From positions 1,426,001 through 1,490,000 of the forward strand of contig WJXW01000004.1 of assembly GCA_015832175.1 (NCBI GenBank): 64,000 nucleotides of DNA, given 5' to 3'. This DNA comes from Paraphaeosphaeria minitans. Its lineage: Eukaryota; Ascomycota; Dothideomycetes; Pleosporales; Didymosphaeriaceae. Below are positions 35,404 to 46,922 of the stretch, in pieces. The translations under genes and the position numbers were made by a program. The notes below the pieces were generated by a model. It worked only from the letters and a program-made list of their open reading frames with translations. It was not told where the DNA came from and searched no databases. The first letter of the stretch is position 1. Each line of letters begins with the position of its first letter.

Positions 35404-36285
35404 TTAAGTCACCTTCACTCCAGATACTTGCCCGCAGTTGCTGATTACAACGTCCCTCACCGGCCTATCTCCTGCTCCAGTCTGCGTGTTCTCAACCTCT
35501 CTTACTACATTCATCCCGCCGATTACATCGCCGAAAACCACATGCTTTCCGTCCAGATGAGGAGCCATTTCTGTCAACATAAAGAATTGGCAGCCGTTGG
35601 TATCAGGGCCTGAATTTGCCATGCTGAGGAGTCCAGGGCGAGTGTGCTTGAGGTTGAAGTTCTCATCGTCGAAAGATTCGCTGCCAAAGATAGTTGCGCT
35701 GCCGGTTCCATCGCTATTGATAAAGTCACCACCTTGGATCATAAATGAGGGAATCTGGAGATGACGTAAGTAAGGCTCTGATACAAAGAAAATACAAAGT
35801 TACTTACGACGCGATGGAAGATGCTGCCTTTGTAACCCCCTTCTGCCTCTCCCGTGCAGAACCTGCGGAAGTTTTCTGAGGTAGCAGGGACTACGTCCAT
35901 GTACAGCTCCATCTGTATTCGACCGACATTGCGCCCTACGCAAACTCGTTAGCGATGCTCAAGAATGATAGAAGAAAAACAGCCGTCACGAACATGAGTC
36001 GCACGACATTGACGATACGCATCGCGAAGCACGTGAAGGATCACAGGGCGTGAAAAGAAAGCTTTACTGACCTCCTATTGTGATGTCGAAGAACACAATC
36101 GGGTTCTCCGGATTCGTCGGTTCCTTCTCAGTTCCTCCAGTCTGCTTGGGCGTCTGATTTCCCGGTGAAACATCTCTTGTATTTGTCTCATGCTGCGGGA
36201 TGCTTGGTGGTACGCTTCCGGTCTGTGCCGCCGGTCTGGTCATCTCCGTCTCCTCGCCCTTGCTCTTGCTCGAGAAACAACCCAT
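35404..36285 (-). CDS. Cyclophilin-type peptidyl-prolyl isomerase with putative lipid anchor
   Basis: Catalyses cis-trans isomerisation of X-Pro bonds. Exons 36285-36072, 35935-35808 and 35754-35404, joined in consistent phases, give 230 residues. The first ~62 residues are a polar Pro/Thr/Lys-rich extension starting [10 protein letters not shown]: Gly2, Cys3 and Ser6 fit N-myristoylation plus palmitoylation, which would put the enzyme at a membrane. The cyclophilin domain follows: [25 protein letters not shown] (catalytic Arg), [19 protein letters not shown] and [19 protein letters not shown]. The Trp that contacts cyclosporin A in CypA is His here ([10 protein letters not shown]), so cyclosporin binding may be weak. 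The ending lacks the usual SGxL motif. Intact among pseudogenes. Confidence 0.88.
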
Positions 36286-36858
36286 CGGTGCAATGCCTTA
36301 TAATCTCAATTGGATTTTGGTATCGTGATGGGATGAACGCAGGACAAAGAATTGAGTTTGTTTGTAATATGTGGGACCGTGGAAGGGTCAGCCACACTTA
36401 TGACGGCAAGCTTTCGGTGCGCCACTGGGGCTAGTGAAAGTGCGTTCCGAGACTGCGCAAGTCATGACGCATTCTGTCATACAAATTTATTCTTTGTTCC
36501 CGAATGTGGAGGGAGGCGCGGTATTCCGGCGTGCGCAGGAAGACTTCCAGGTAAAGTCTGCTTCAGCCTGAGCGAGTGAAGGGCCATCAAGTAGATGTGC
36601 TTTGTGCAGCATCATGACCTGTGCTCTTCTCGAAGAAGTCTTGTTAGATGGTTGTTGTACCAGGTGGATCCCGCCGGGTCGGTCCTGTCGTGTAGGTAGC
36701 CGAACAACTTGTTGTTGAGACGTCTAGTGGAAGCCACGATATGTGATGATTGAAGTTACACTAGCTTGACCGCTATTGAGCAGACCTAACAAGAGAAAGA
36801 ACAGAAAGGAAATCTCCGCGAGCTAGGAAGTGGTTACAGTTGCTACTAGCAAAAATCA
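36286..36858. other. Intergenic, no gene seen
   Basis: Contains the cyclophilin promoter (right-to-left gene). No recognisable coding signal on either strand. Confidence 0.35.
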
Positions 36859-37330
36859 CTAGCTATGTTTGACAGCCAGGCCGTTTCCTTTGGCCATATC
36901 CGCGACTTTTTTTTTAATGCTCAAGATATCAATCACTACGTACGCGACCTTGCCGACTATCTTTGAGTCGTGAAACCTCTCCACTAGTTTCATCAACCCA
37001 TCCAAGTATATCAACCAATCCATAACATCTTGGGGTTCAGATTTATACCTACTGGGGCCGTTCGTAAAGTAAAACGACTCGTCTATCCTGCGCAGCTTCA
37101 CTGCTTCCTGTAAGTCTACCGTACGAAAAGAATCTCATATCTCAGGTAGCTCGGCTAGGAGATGCTCCTATATCCCCTTCATGAACCCGAAGAGGTTGCC
37201 AAACATCACATCACATTTAGCTAAAACTTCGCCAGGGAGACTGTCTACGCCATCCATGTCGTTCAGAGCAACCCGCGGTAATCTGTCACGCTCTGGGGCC
37301 TCGAGCATGACATTCTAAAGCGTGAAACTA
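36859..37330 (-). pseudogene. Unidentified gene relic with in-frame stops
   Basis: One minus-strand frame stays protein-like for about 155 codons, interrupted by TAG (near 37170) and TGA (near 37137). It reads VMLEAPERDRLPRVALNDMD, then GEVLAKCDVMFGNLFGFMKG-stop-EHLLAELPEI-stop-DSFRTVDLQEAVKLRRIDES. It ends VMDWLIYLDGLMKLVERF and KVAYVVIDILSIKKKVADMA, then a normal stop at 36859. Both internal stops are one C-to-T step from CAG and CGA. Further upstream, to ~37600, a similar frame (RQEAAKVEWGHLVSLLELG-stop-LETDVPWYNVHAV) may belong to the same gene. Family not recognised. 37620-38263 shows nothing. Confidence 0.5.
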
Positions 37331-38263
37331 TGGTAGCACAAACCGTAGTTATAGATCAAACTGGATCACTGATGCGCAGCCTCTCATGGCATGGAGATAT
37401 ATCGCCAGTACCCCATTCTGAAAACGGGTCTCAAAAACCGACCCCAGAGCACATCCTTTGACGGCATGCACATTGTACCAGGGCACGTCCGTCTCGAGTC
37501 AACCCAGCTCGAGGAGGGATACAAGGTGGCCCCATTCCACCTTAGCGGCCTCTTGCCTTATCTTCCGCAGCACAGCGGCTACTTAAGATTGCTTTCTGCC
37601 TAGGTTGTCCTTTAGCTTAGTAGGGCTGCAGCTCCCAGGAGTGAGTGCCAGACCTTCACCACTACAAGTCTGTTAGTGGAGAGCTTGTGTGTTGAGTATT
37701 GCGCGAGGTGCACAAGTGGACCACACCTTTCACGCCCTCACCAGCTCGGACTAGTGCTTTTTCTTATGCTTTACCCATGACGTTTCCCGGAGATTTGTCT
37801 GACATCTTGCAGGGCTGTTGCTATGGGACTTCTGTGATTGGACTGTACATACCGAACTGTGTGTAGAGGTTGAAGTATTTATAGTGGCATGAATTGATCA
37901 CAAGACTTTGCGGATTGCTATGGAAAATTTAAAAGCCCACATGGTATTTGGCATGTGTTTGTCTCTCCCAAACGTATGCTTATATCACATGGGATTTGAT
38001 TTTATGAATGGAAAGGATATGAAATTATATCTTGAGGAACGCAGAAATTCACGATGATTTCGCCTATACAAGGCGATCTTTGACTTCCGTTCGTGTCTGT
38101 AGGTCATTCCCATGTGGACAAGATTTTCACCACATTAGATCACATTCAAAACTCGAAGATACATTGAATGATCCCATTGAATGATCCCGTTCGATCTCAG
38201 GTCCTAAGATAGTATGAAAAGTTGTATTGTCGGCGATGGAGTAATATACAGAGCAGATGAACC

Positions 38264-39734
38264 TCACACCATCTTCTTGAAGCTTCGATCCTCCCTCAGT
38301 CTAACGATGGCAGAAAGAACAGTAGCAATAATTGCCATGCCACCCGCGTAGAAGATTGCGGGTCGATAAGGACCAATACCTGCGTTCTCGCCGCCGGCTG
38401 CGTCAAGGATATAACCAGCGATTGGAGCCCCCTATTGGTTTTCAGTGTATGTTCACGGGTCATTGACGGGTCGGTATCAACTCACCATAAGATAACCCCC
38501 AACCCACCCACTGACAATCATCCCCATAGCAACCCCCACTCTCGCAGAGCCAAAGACGTTCCCCACCACGGTCGGCATTGTAGAAAAGAACCCCCCATTA
38601 GCCATCCCGTTGATAGCCACAAACGCCACCAGCGGCCCAAGCGAACTCGAGAGGGGCCACATCACCATCAGGCTCAGTGCGCTCAGCAGAAGCGTGAGGA
38701 ATAGCGTCGTCAAGCTGCCCAGCTTGTCGCATGCAAACCCTGAACCCAAACGTCCAATCGCGGAGCAGAAGTTGAAGGCTGCGAGGAGACCAGCACCGGC
38801 AGCGGGGGGGAGGCCGAGCGAATTGCAGTACAGCGGGAGGAAGAAGGGGGGAACGAAGAGCGGGAATGTGCCGATGACGCCGACGGCGAAGACTAGGAGG
38901 AATTTAACGTCTTTGAGGAGCTTCCATTCTACAAACTGGGTCTTGCGAATGGGAACGCGTTCTTTCATGAGCCAGGCTGCGGGGAGACCGGTAGTGAGAA
39001 TCATGAAGCCGAAGATGCGGAAGGCCCAGGGGATGCCGATGTTGGTGATAAGGGCGTTGAGGATGAAGGACATGGCTGTGCCGCCAAGGCCGCCACCGGC
39101 ATAGACTATTCCATTGGCTACGCCGCGTTTGTTCTTGAAGTACTGTGCTGGCGTGATGGAGGCGGTCTATCGGTGTGTCAGCGGAAGAGGTATTTGGTCT
39201 AGTGGGTGCCCTGCTTACCATGAAGCAAAGACTTGTTCCCACTCCGCAAACCAAACCCCAAGTCATGAAGAGGCCCGGAATACTATCAACTGCAAATCCA
39301 GCAAGGATACTACCCAGTCCCAGTAAGGAAATGCCAGTAAGGCCTGTTGTTCTGGCGCCCAGCTTCCTAATGAGCGTGGCATTTGGGATAGCGAGTATCG
39401 CAATCATAGCAGGCACAAGAGATCCGACGAAAGCGAGGGTGGCCGGAGGATACTTCTTCTGATCGACGAGCGCAGCTTGCATCACGCCCCAAGTGTAAGA
39501 AGCCCCGACGAACCACCACGTGATGACTGCGCCGGAGAACACAACCACCCAACCGTAACCTCCATCAGGCACTTCGGAGTCGGCAATTAGAGAGGCATGC
39601 ATGATGGCATCTGCATCGGGATCGGTCTCGAGAGCTCGGAGCTGATCATCTTGGTGGTACTTGTTTCCCTGGTTGCGGTTTTCAAGCTCTATAGTTGATG
39701 GCGACTCCAAGATCTGTGTCGGCGTAGTGACCAT
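38264..39734 (-). CDS. MFS transporter, monocarboxylate-transporter (MCT)-like
   Basis: Plasma-membrane (or organelle) secondary transporter; MCT-like fungal members carry monocarboxylates, riboflavin or unknown solutes. Exons 39734-39219, 39166-38486 and 38431-38264 join in phase 0 to give 454 residues. A ~55-residue acidic cytosolic N-terminus precedes the family signature at TM1 (DGGYGWVVVFSGAVITWWFVG). TM segments include ATLAFVGSLVPAMIAILAIP and GLTGISLLGLGSILAGFAVD. KNKRGVANGIVYAGGGLGGT is the conserved loop region. The second half has LLVFAVGVIGTFPLFVPPFF and GRLGSGFACDKLGSLTTLF (RxGxGxxxDKxG-like MFS motif). The C-terminus is short and basic (REDRSFKKMV). Intact, and codirectional with the broken permease upstream. 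Confidence 0.88.
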
Positions 39735-39947
39735 GGCTATATCATTCAAGGCCGAAAGCACCAAGTGAATTTCAGAAGTTTGAGGAAAGAAACAGCAAAC
39801 TCGCTCATTCAACTGAGGAAGAGTTTGAATTTGATGACTGGTACGATGTCTTCGACCAATCACACATCCTCGCTTACTGACGGGAAGAGAGAACAAGCGC
39901 GCCCTTCACTAATCCCTTCTCGCATATCTATATCGTAGTTTCAATTG

Positions 39948-41737
39948 TCAGACCGATTTCCTCACATACTCGACTGGTCCCCCATATCGGTATCTTGCAT
40001 TGGTGACATAGTATACGCCTGCTATGAGAAGCACGCCCGCATACACAGCGATCGCCCAATTCATGCTTACAGTAGGAGGATCCGGAATAGGTGGGAAGAA
40101 AGCGAGGACAAACACCAACACGCAAAATCCGAGTGCAAGTCCATTCACGGTGAGTCCAACGCCACGTTTTGGGTTGAATGACGATGGCAGGAGCGGCAGT
40201 TTTCTCAAGCGACGCCAAGCTATACATCCTATCGGAATCATGTAGGACGTGACCACTGCCACAGTATCAACCGACATGATGATATTCCAAGCGATGGTAG
40301 ACCCGATGTTGATGCAGTGGAAAATGCATGCAACCAGGGTAGAAGTGAGGATGGCGTTGACAGGAACACCGAATCGCGGAGAAACTCGGGACACCCACGC
40401 GGAGCAAGGCACGCCGCGGTCACGAGCGAAGGCGAAGAGTTGGCGAGATGCGCCTGCCATGTTGCTGAGGTTGTTGGCGAACATGAGAATGATGAGGAGC
40501 GAGGCAAATCCGGATGTGCTCGCGGTAGAGCCGGTGGCGGATTAGTACACTTCGATGATTGGATATCCGGTAGGTGTTGTGAGCGCTGCTTCGATATCAC
40601 CAACCGTATAGCAAAAGGTGCTGTAGGTATCGTCAGCGGATGCTAATCATGGCCGTGCGTTTTCTAAGGGGTGATTACACAACTGCAAAGAAGCCCATGG
40701 CACCGTTGATCAATATCCTGCCGAACATGACTCGCGGAAGAAGTCTGGATGAATCTCGCAACTCTTCCGCAAGGTGAGCTGGCGCATCTGATCCGACAAA
40801 CGCTCCGACATTAGTCAATAGCCCGATGAGACAAGCGACACCAGCTGCGCGAACAGAGGATTAGCCGTCATGTCCTACGCCATCAAAGGGTAGCTCACTG
40901 TTTCCCCACCCAGAATCAACGAACGAGTGCCAAACCTCCTCCTCTGAAGCTTTCGGGGCAAGGGCCCATAACGGCACCAACATTGCCAGCCACGCTGCAA
41001 AATGTAAAACCAGTATGACGTCTTCAACAAATGGTAGCCAGTGGGCTAAGAACATGTTGAATCCGGCGGTGATGAATGTAATCAGCATTGCCATCAAAGT
41101 TCCGTGCCACCGTTCGGATTTGTAATTTGGGTAGCTGAGTATCAACAAACCTTGGAGGATAGTACCAGATAAAAATGCTCCGATGGTGACGCCAATCTGC
41201 CATCCTAAGATCCCCAGCCAACCAACAACATATGAGAGCTGCTTTTGACAGTTTCGCGGCGCGAACTCCGAACACCAATGGTACTGTCCTCCGGCTGTTC
41301 TATGTGCGTCTGGCTTGCACCGAATCAATGCCATGTCAGATGTAACCATTGGAGCACGTACGGTTCCATAGAAGCCATTTCAGCCATCGATATCGCGATC
41401 AGTGTAAAGCCGATCCACACGCCAATGTACGTGTACAACAGAGGGGCCGCCGTTTCCTAGTCCGAAAGCTACGGTCGTGAGGACAGCTTCCCATGTTGCC
41501 ATCAAAATGAGGGCAAAACCGAAGATGCTTGCGAAGCCAAAGTTGCGCTGCTAAGGAATTAGTGCTGAAGCTGTAATATTGGTACAAATGCACCTTGAAC
41601 AGTTGCTGCTTCCCAAGTTTTCGCATAGCTTCCTGATCCGATGCTGTTCCAGCTTTGCTATCAGGGAATTCATTTTTTCCACTGGGTCGGACCGCTTCTT
41701 CGGCAACGAAAGTGTGGGCTTCTCCATGCCAATTCAA
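39948..41737 (-). pseudogene. Amino-acid/GABA permease (APC superfamily), inactivated
   Basis: Readable as a 12-TM fungal APC permease. KLGKQQLFK splices to QRNFGFASIFGFALILMATW; FGLGNGG is followed by a 1-base frame slip (~41443) into LYTYIGVWIGFTLIAISMAE. GGQYHWCSEFAPRNCQKQLS and WQIGVTIGAFLSGTILQGLL follow. A very short 34-base GT-AG gap lies at ~40882-40849. Then VGSDAPAHLAEELRDSSRLL, an intron, and GDIEAALTTPTGYPIIEVY. An in-frame TAA at 40542-40544 precedes SATGSTAS. The C-terminus (ANNLSNMAGASRQLFAFARD, TSYMIPIGCIAWRRL) is open to the stop at 39948. No ATG in the expected frame at the N-terminus. Two clear lesions make it a pseudogene. Confidence 0.78.
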
Positions 41738-42103
41738 GTAGCCTAGTGGGCTGTGAAGTTGAGATACGAGCGTGGATGCAAGGGCGGGGTAAACGTCTAT
41801 ATATTCGCCTCCACCTACGCTGGTGCAACCTATCTGTACGACTCCCTAGCCGTCTGATAAGCTTGACTACTAATTTTGCAGAGTTAACAAGCATGTGGCT
41901 ATCATATGTATCTTTACCGAAAGTAAGACTCGTCCAATTGGAAGACTACTCGCAGAGTGGGTAATGCAGATTGTGCAGGTTGCAAACTCGGGGACTGTGG
42001 CCAGGATGTTGATTGGCCGTTACACGCACTCTGAACATTGGCCTTTCTTCCTGATCGGTGTTCCAGTGGCAAAGAGCCAAACTATGCGATTCAAGCGTGC
42101 TCT

Positions 42104-43312
42104 TCACGATGCCCTAGCCTCCTCAGCAATGGGAGCGTAAAACCCGAAGCTTGCTTGCTCCTTGCGAGCCATTTCATAGTCTGACCAGCACATCTCCAGC
42201 AATCTCTCAAAACCATCCTGAAAAAGTATTCTTAGACTCTCGATGGCCACGTACTCCCAATTGATAGGCTTTCCAATCTCTGTGAACAGCATATCGCAGT
42301 ACAGCAAAATCTTCCACATTCACTTCAATGCTTCCTTGAGCATTGGCAGGTCAGTGAAAACATCCCGTTCTCTTCTGAAGACTTCATTTTCTGGTTCCTT
42401 CTCTGGCGAGGAAAATGTCAGATATTTTGAGGGTCTGCCACTTTCGTACGGAGCGAGAAGTGGATTGAAGCAGACGTGTTCGACCACATCGCCGTGCTCC
42501 TCTAGAACAAGGGCCATCATGCTGTTGAAGCTTTGTGTATTCATGTATGCGGGTCGCGGTAGTAGGGTTGCAAACGTGGAGTCGCGATAGTGTCCATACG
42601 GGGAGTGTTGCAGGTGCTCGCGGGGCTGCAATGATGGTGATGACGGATTCCCATCGACCTGAGTCCACAGGAGATTCAGATATGAAAAAACGGCACAATA
42701 ACGCTTTCAAGTAGAGATGTTAGACCAACGCTGTTATTGCAACAACTCATGCTATCTTTGATGAAGTCGGTGAAATCAACTTGCGGACGATGCGCAAGAA
42801 GGAGGATCGTCTCAACCATGCGCATTTTCCTCACTGAATCTGATGTTATCGCAGCTTCAATGATTGAGAGCCGTATGATGTCTGAGCAGGACTTTTGGTC
42901 CAGTCAAAGTCGATTGTATTCGTCCATGGTGCCACGATTTGCATAGTAGCGTGCGTTGCGAGCGATGAAAGATGAATTCTATCCACGTCTCTACGCATGC
43001 AAAATCTTCGACAATACCGCTGCGCCCGTAAGCTCTGTCGGATGTGATGGGTATATAGGACATGTATGTTGTGGCGAAATCTGGCGGGTAAACGAGGCGT
43101 CGCTCTGGAGAGGATGCGGGCCATGACTCAGCAGCCAGTGAGCGAAGCTCCGCATTGCGCTCTTTAATTGACGCTTCCATGAGTTCTCCTTTAGGATGGC
43201 TATCTTCAAGTGAAGGTGGTTCCACTGCAACCATATTTCCTGGCTCTGACACAATCCATTGCTCTGCTCGCTTCACGTAGTCTTGGGTGAGTCGATATCT
43301 TCGGCGTTTCAA
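42104..43312 (-). pseudogene. Unidentified degraded gene, possibly a fungal regulatory protein
   Basis: Protein-like segments in order on the minus strand: RRRYRLTQDYVKRAEQWIVS, ELRSLAAESWPASSPERRLV, DFATTYMSYIPITSDRAYGR (43310-43010). RNARYYANRGTMDEYNRL-stop follows, then SCSDIIRLSIIEAAITSDSV and RMVETILLLAHRPQVDF (to ~42750). Then HGDVVEHVCFNPLLAPYESG, DVFTDLPMLKEALK-stop (TGA near 42320), MWKILLYCDMLFTEIGKPIN and LLEMCWSDYEMARKEQASFG to the stop at 42104. At least two nonsense codons, both explicable as CGA-to-TGA, plus frame changes. It resembles C-terminal regions of fungal-specific regulators in style, but I cannot name the family. 41738-42103 and 43313-44226 show no supported gene. Confidence 0.5.
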
Positions 43313-44226
43313 GGTAGAATGCTCGCGGAGTGTCTTTTGTAATTTACGAGCAAATTACTCGGCCTGCTTGCCCTGGCCCTCTTTGATTATTTGCCCACAA
43401 GTCAGGAAGCTGAGGACCTGTATCACAGCGTTCTCCATACTCCAACATATGGGAGAGGACGTGCCATGGGATAGAGTACGAGAGGAAGGCCATCACACTG
43501 TTTGGTCCAAGAATTCTTAGGCAGCAGCGGGATTGTGCCAAGAAAAGGTGCTGATGTGGAGAGAGTGGTGTGCGTTGACGGTCACAGTTATTGCCTGTGT
43601 AGCCTACCCATTGCCTAACTCCTTCCGGTCAAGCGTCCCAGTCAGCAATGATATCAACCTGCGCATCGCCGCCGTCATCTACTTCTTGATCAGAGGATAC
43701 ATGACAACTACATTGTTAGTATTGCTAGAATTTGTCTCCAATATAAGGGGAACTGGGTTGGAAGTCTTTTCAGTATTTGCGAAGCTTCCTATCCTACTCA
43801 AAGAAAAAGCACTCCGAAACTCTCATTTGTTCGGAAATTTGGATGTAGAAGTGCAAGCGCGAGTTTCAGGATCACATACAGCATGGAATTGCCTCGCCCT
43901 TGAAATCAAGTTCGTATGCTCAAATTGAACGATACGAAACGAATGTAGAAGCGAATATGTACATTGCAACCCCCATTTCCCACCACCTACCCCTCCTACC
44001 ATCCCTGGTCTTCATTCGGAGGCCGCCCCCAAAAGGCTAGATGGCCTAAAGATCGACAACCGGGGACAGCAGAGAGCTGCGCGTAGGCGACTTGGGAAAG
44101 ATCACGATAGCAGAGTAATCGAACACCGCCCCAGTCCTTCACCAAGTTTGGCCCGATTTTGAGGGGAACCCGGCTTTTGTGGGACGGCATGTGCAATACA
44201 ACACTCACACGTTGCCACCGAACACT

Positions 44227-45026
44227 CTAGCACTTGAACACACTCGGCCCCGGCACGTTGTACGTCTGCGCCTTGTACGCATCATACGTGATCCCGGCAT
44301 CGCTCCCCTTGTACGCGCCGGGGAATCCTACAAGCCCCGAAGGCGTCGTCGAGCCAGACCCAGTAACCTTGAGCTGGTGGCAGCCAGGGTAGAACTGCGC
44401 ACCGGGGTAGGCGTAGGAGGCGTGCAGAGCGATGATCTCGTGGCGCACCAAGTAGTACCCCGGCTTGAGGCAGGAGGGCACGGTGTAAGTGGCCACGCCA
44501 CCGGCTTTCATAAGCTTGGTGTCGCCCCAGGTGTTGGAGGTGCCGGTGCGGCCTTCTTCATTGATTTTGAACCAGACTGCGCTATGAGGGGGGCATTTTA
44601 GTAGGCTTCTTGGTGATTGAGATCGAGGTAGAGAACGTACGACGAGCCGGGCATGTAGCTGTTGCAGCCCGCATCTGGGCAGCGCGCCATGTAGGTCACG
44701 AGGGGACCGACGTGGCTCTCAGGCCAGAGCGTCCAGCGCAGCGAAACCTCTGAGCCAGCAGCAACATCTGCGTGGAGAGCTGCGGGGGAAGACCCGACAA
44801 TGCCACCTTCAGAGTAGCCGCCACACTGGAGGTCGGCGATTGTTACGTCTTGAACAGGGCCGTTGCCCTGGATGGGACGGGAGATGCGCTGCGGGGCGGG
44901 CGAGATGTACGGGTCCTGGTAGGGCTGGTAGAAGGTGTAAACTTTGTTTCCGATGGTGGCGTTGTCGACGTAGCCGTGGGCTGTGACGGCGACGGCGAAG
45001 CCGAGGGTTGGGAGAAGGTACTTCAT
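44227..45026 (-). CDS. AA9 lytic polysaccharide monooxygenase
   Basis: Secreted copper enzyme that oxidatively cleaves cellulose or related plant-wall glucans. Exon 1 is 45026-44641 and exon 2 is 44581-44227. The donor is GTACGT, the branch region CTACTAA and the acceptor CATAG, giving 246 residues. Signal peptide MKYLLPTLGFAVAVTA is followed by mature HGYVD, so His1 of the copper histidine brace is present. The second brace His is in ESHVGPLVTYMARCP. The outer His is in GYYLVRHEIIALH. The axial Tyr is in GAQFYPGCHQLKVTG. Cys residues at QCGG, RCPDAGC, SCLKPG and PGC allow the usual disulfides. No CBM1 or long linker: a single-domain AA9. A TATA-like element lies at 45175-45182. Looks functional. 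Confidence 0.93.
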
Positions 45027-45174
45027 CTTGAAATGATTTAATTGAAAACGAAAGACGATCCTGCTTTGATATGGGATGAAGCGAATGTACAAGTTGGACA
45101 GAGTGTAGTAATAAATAACAAACGGAAGAGGGTGCTGGATCTGGAGTGACCTCTGCTGGAAAAACGAACGCCGT

Positions 45175-45182
45175 CTCTTATA
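45175..45182 (-). promoter_or_regulatory. TATA-like element of the AA9 gene
   Basis: On the minus strand TATAAGAG lies about 150 bases before the ATG at 45026. 45183-45977 otherwise has no supported gene; long frames there are unremarkable. Confidence 0.45.
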
Positions 45183-45977
45183 TTAAGGGACATGGATACT
45201 AACATTAATACAAGGAGAGCAGTATACAGCGCCATGTGGGTCGCATGGCGAACTTTTTGAGATGTCCAATCTGGTATCGATCATGAAAGACGATGTGTAG
45301 ATTAAACGAAACACGCTACAGCGAAAGAGTGCGGTCCGTGACCACCAAACCCTTCCTTCGGCGGAAACATAGCGAGTTGCCGGTTCGAGAACTTGGTGAT
45401 CAGAGAGGGCAAGGCGATGGTTGGCGGATCGACGAGATGGGCAGTTGCTGCGGGAGGTCACGTAGGTGATGGTGGGAGGAGTGAGCGAGGCGCCAGCCAG
45501 ATGCAGGCGCACTACCGGCGGTAATGGTATGCTGGTTGTCGGGTCTGGAGTGCATTGAATAGAATAAAAAAGCATGCAACTTTCGTTATTGGTGGAGATA
45601 TGATGGTTGCGTGTTGCGGGACGGCAGGCGGCACGTGTGTTCCATATACTGTGTGCGACATTCCGGGATCGTGTCCGTTCGCTTCGGGTGTCTTGGGGTA
45701 CGTTTGAACCTCTGCGAATGCTTGCTTCACAGTAAAGGCGCGATGCGTACGTCGTCTGTGTTCTTTTGGAGATACTGGCGGTAAAGGTAGCGAAGATGGC
45801 GGAAGAGAATTCCGGTGTGGTGCTGCTTGATCGTTCGAGTTCACGTAGGCTCTTTTCGTAACTTGAGAATCGACTGAAAATTCCACAACTCGTACCTATC
45901 CTGCTAACGTGAGTTGAAAGACTTCATCTCCACAATTGATTCGTGGGAATATCACATCAGTACTTGTACCTCACACT

Positions 45978-46394
45978 CTACTTGGCCTTTCCAAAATCAG
46001 GCTCCGCAACCCACGATTGCACCCCATCAGGAATCAACACCACCGCACTTCTCGTGAAGATGTGCTTTGCGTTGCTCCACTCCAGTCCTTCTAACAATCC
46101 TCCCCTGACAGCAACAACCTGAGGGTCCCCACCGTCAACGATATGCGCGTGCAAGATCCTGCTGCCACACTTGCTGCAAAAGTAGCAATTCTGCTTCCTC
46201 CCGCTATCACAAACGCGCGAGAAGTAAGAGACGTTTGGGTTGCCATCAACGCGGAAGAAGGGAAATATGGCGGAGGTTCCGAAGGCTGAAGAAGACTGCC
46301 GTCTGCAGTCGATGCAGTGACAGTGGAACAGGTTCAGAGGTTTTTCTGTAGGCGTGACGAACTTGACGGAGCCGCAAGCACAGTGACCATTCAT
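45978..46394 (-). CDS. GFA/CENP-V domain zinc protein
   Basis: Member of the glutathione-dependent formaldehyde-activating (GFA)/CENP-V family of small zinc-binding, Cys-rich cytosolic proteins. Some members bind S-hydroxymethylglutathione; most fungal ones are uncharacterised. Seen: a single exon of 138 residues from MNGHCACGSVKF. Zinc-ligand clusters are CACGS near the start, FHCHCIDCRRQSSSAFGTS (with the family's CxDCRR motif) and CYFCSKCGSRI with the following HAH. The C-terminus has AVRGGLLEGLEWSNAKHIF and the late Trp (VQSWVAEP). Length is normal for the family. It is divergent from CDC37 with about 530 bases between. Confidence 0.85.
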   Translation of the reverse strand: MNGHCACGSVKFVTPTEKPLNLFHCHCIDCRRQSSSAFGTSAIFPFFRVDGNPNVSYFSRVCDSGRKQNCYFCSKCGSRILHAHIVDGGDPQVVAVRGGLLEGLEWSNAKHIFTRSAVVLIPDGVQSWVAEPDFGKAK

Positions 46395-46922
46395 ATTGTT
46401 TTCTTTTCCGAGTTTCTCGGATTCGGTGCCAGTATGACAAGGCAGGTTCCTGGGTGCTGGGGTTCTGCTTGGTTATGAGGCTCAAGGCCCCGCATCTCCC
46501 GAGCGGGGTGCCGCCGTTGTGGGAAAAGGCTGAATTGCAGATCAGATGGTATTTGCCGGCTCGTAGGTAGCGGCTTGGAATGCATTTTGTGATGATCGTA
46601 TTCACTGTCTCGTGGGCAGCGGACCCGGGGGCTGCGCAACTGCACTCCCACGGCATAATTTCACCCTTATCGCATGACTTGCTGACTGTTGGCAAGTTAA
46701 ACAGAGGCTCAAGATATGTAATTAGAATAGCAGTGCCTTTGATCTGAAGTGTCTTCGGGGTCAAGTCTCGAAGATTCGGTCGCTCCTCTTGTGAGGTCCA
46801 AGCTCACCCGACCCCACTACCTACCTAGCCGTACAACATGGCGCCCCGCGCATGACGCCGCAGCAAACATTGACATCGCCCAGAGGAGAATACCCAGAAC
46901 CCACAGCTGCAGCACCTGAACC
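46395..46922. promoter_or_regulatory. Divergent intergenic region between the GFA gene and CDC37
   Basis: Must hold both promoters. A CTACCTACCTAGCC motif lies near 46819-46832. A 172-codon minus-strand frame crosses the region but has no family signature and probably reads the leader. Confidence 0.4.

Noticed and set aside
46246..46764. 172-codon minus-strand frame upstream of the GFA gene.
   Set aside because: Overlaps the GFA coding region in another frame and the promoter; no family signal.
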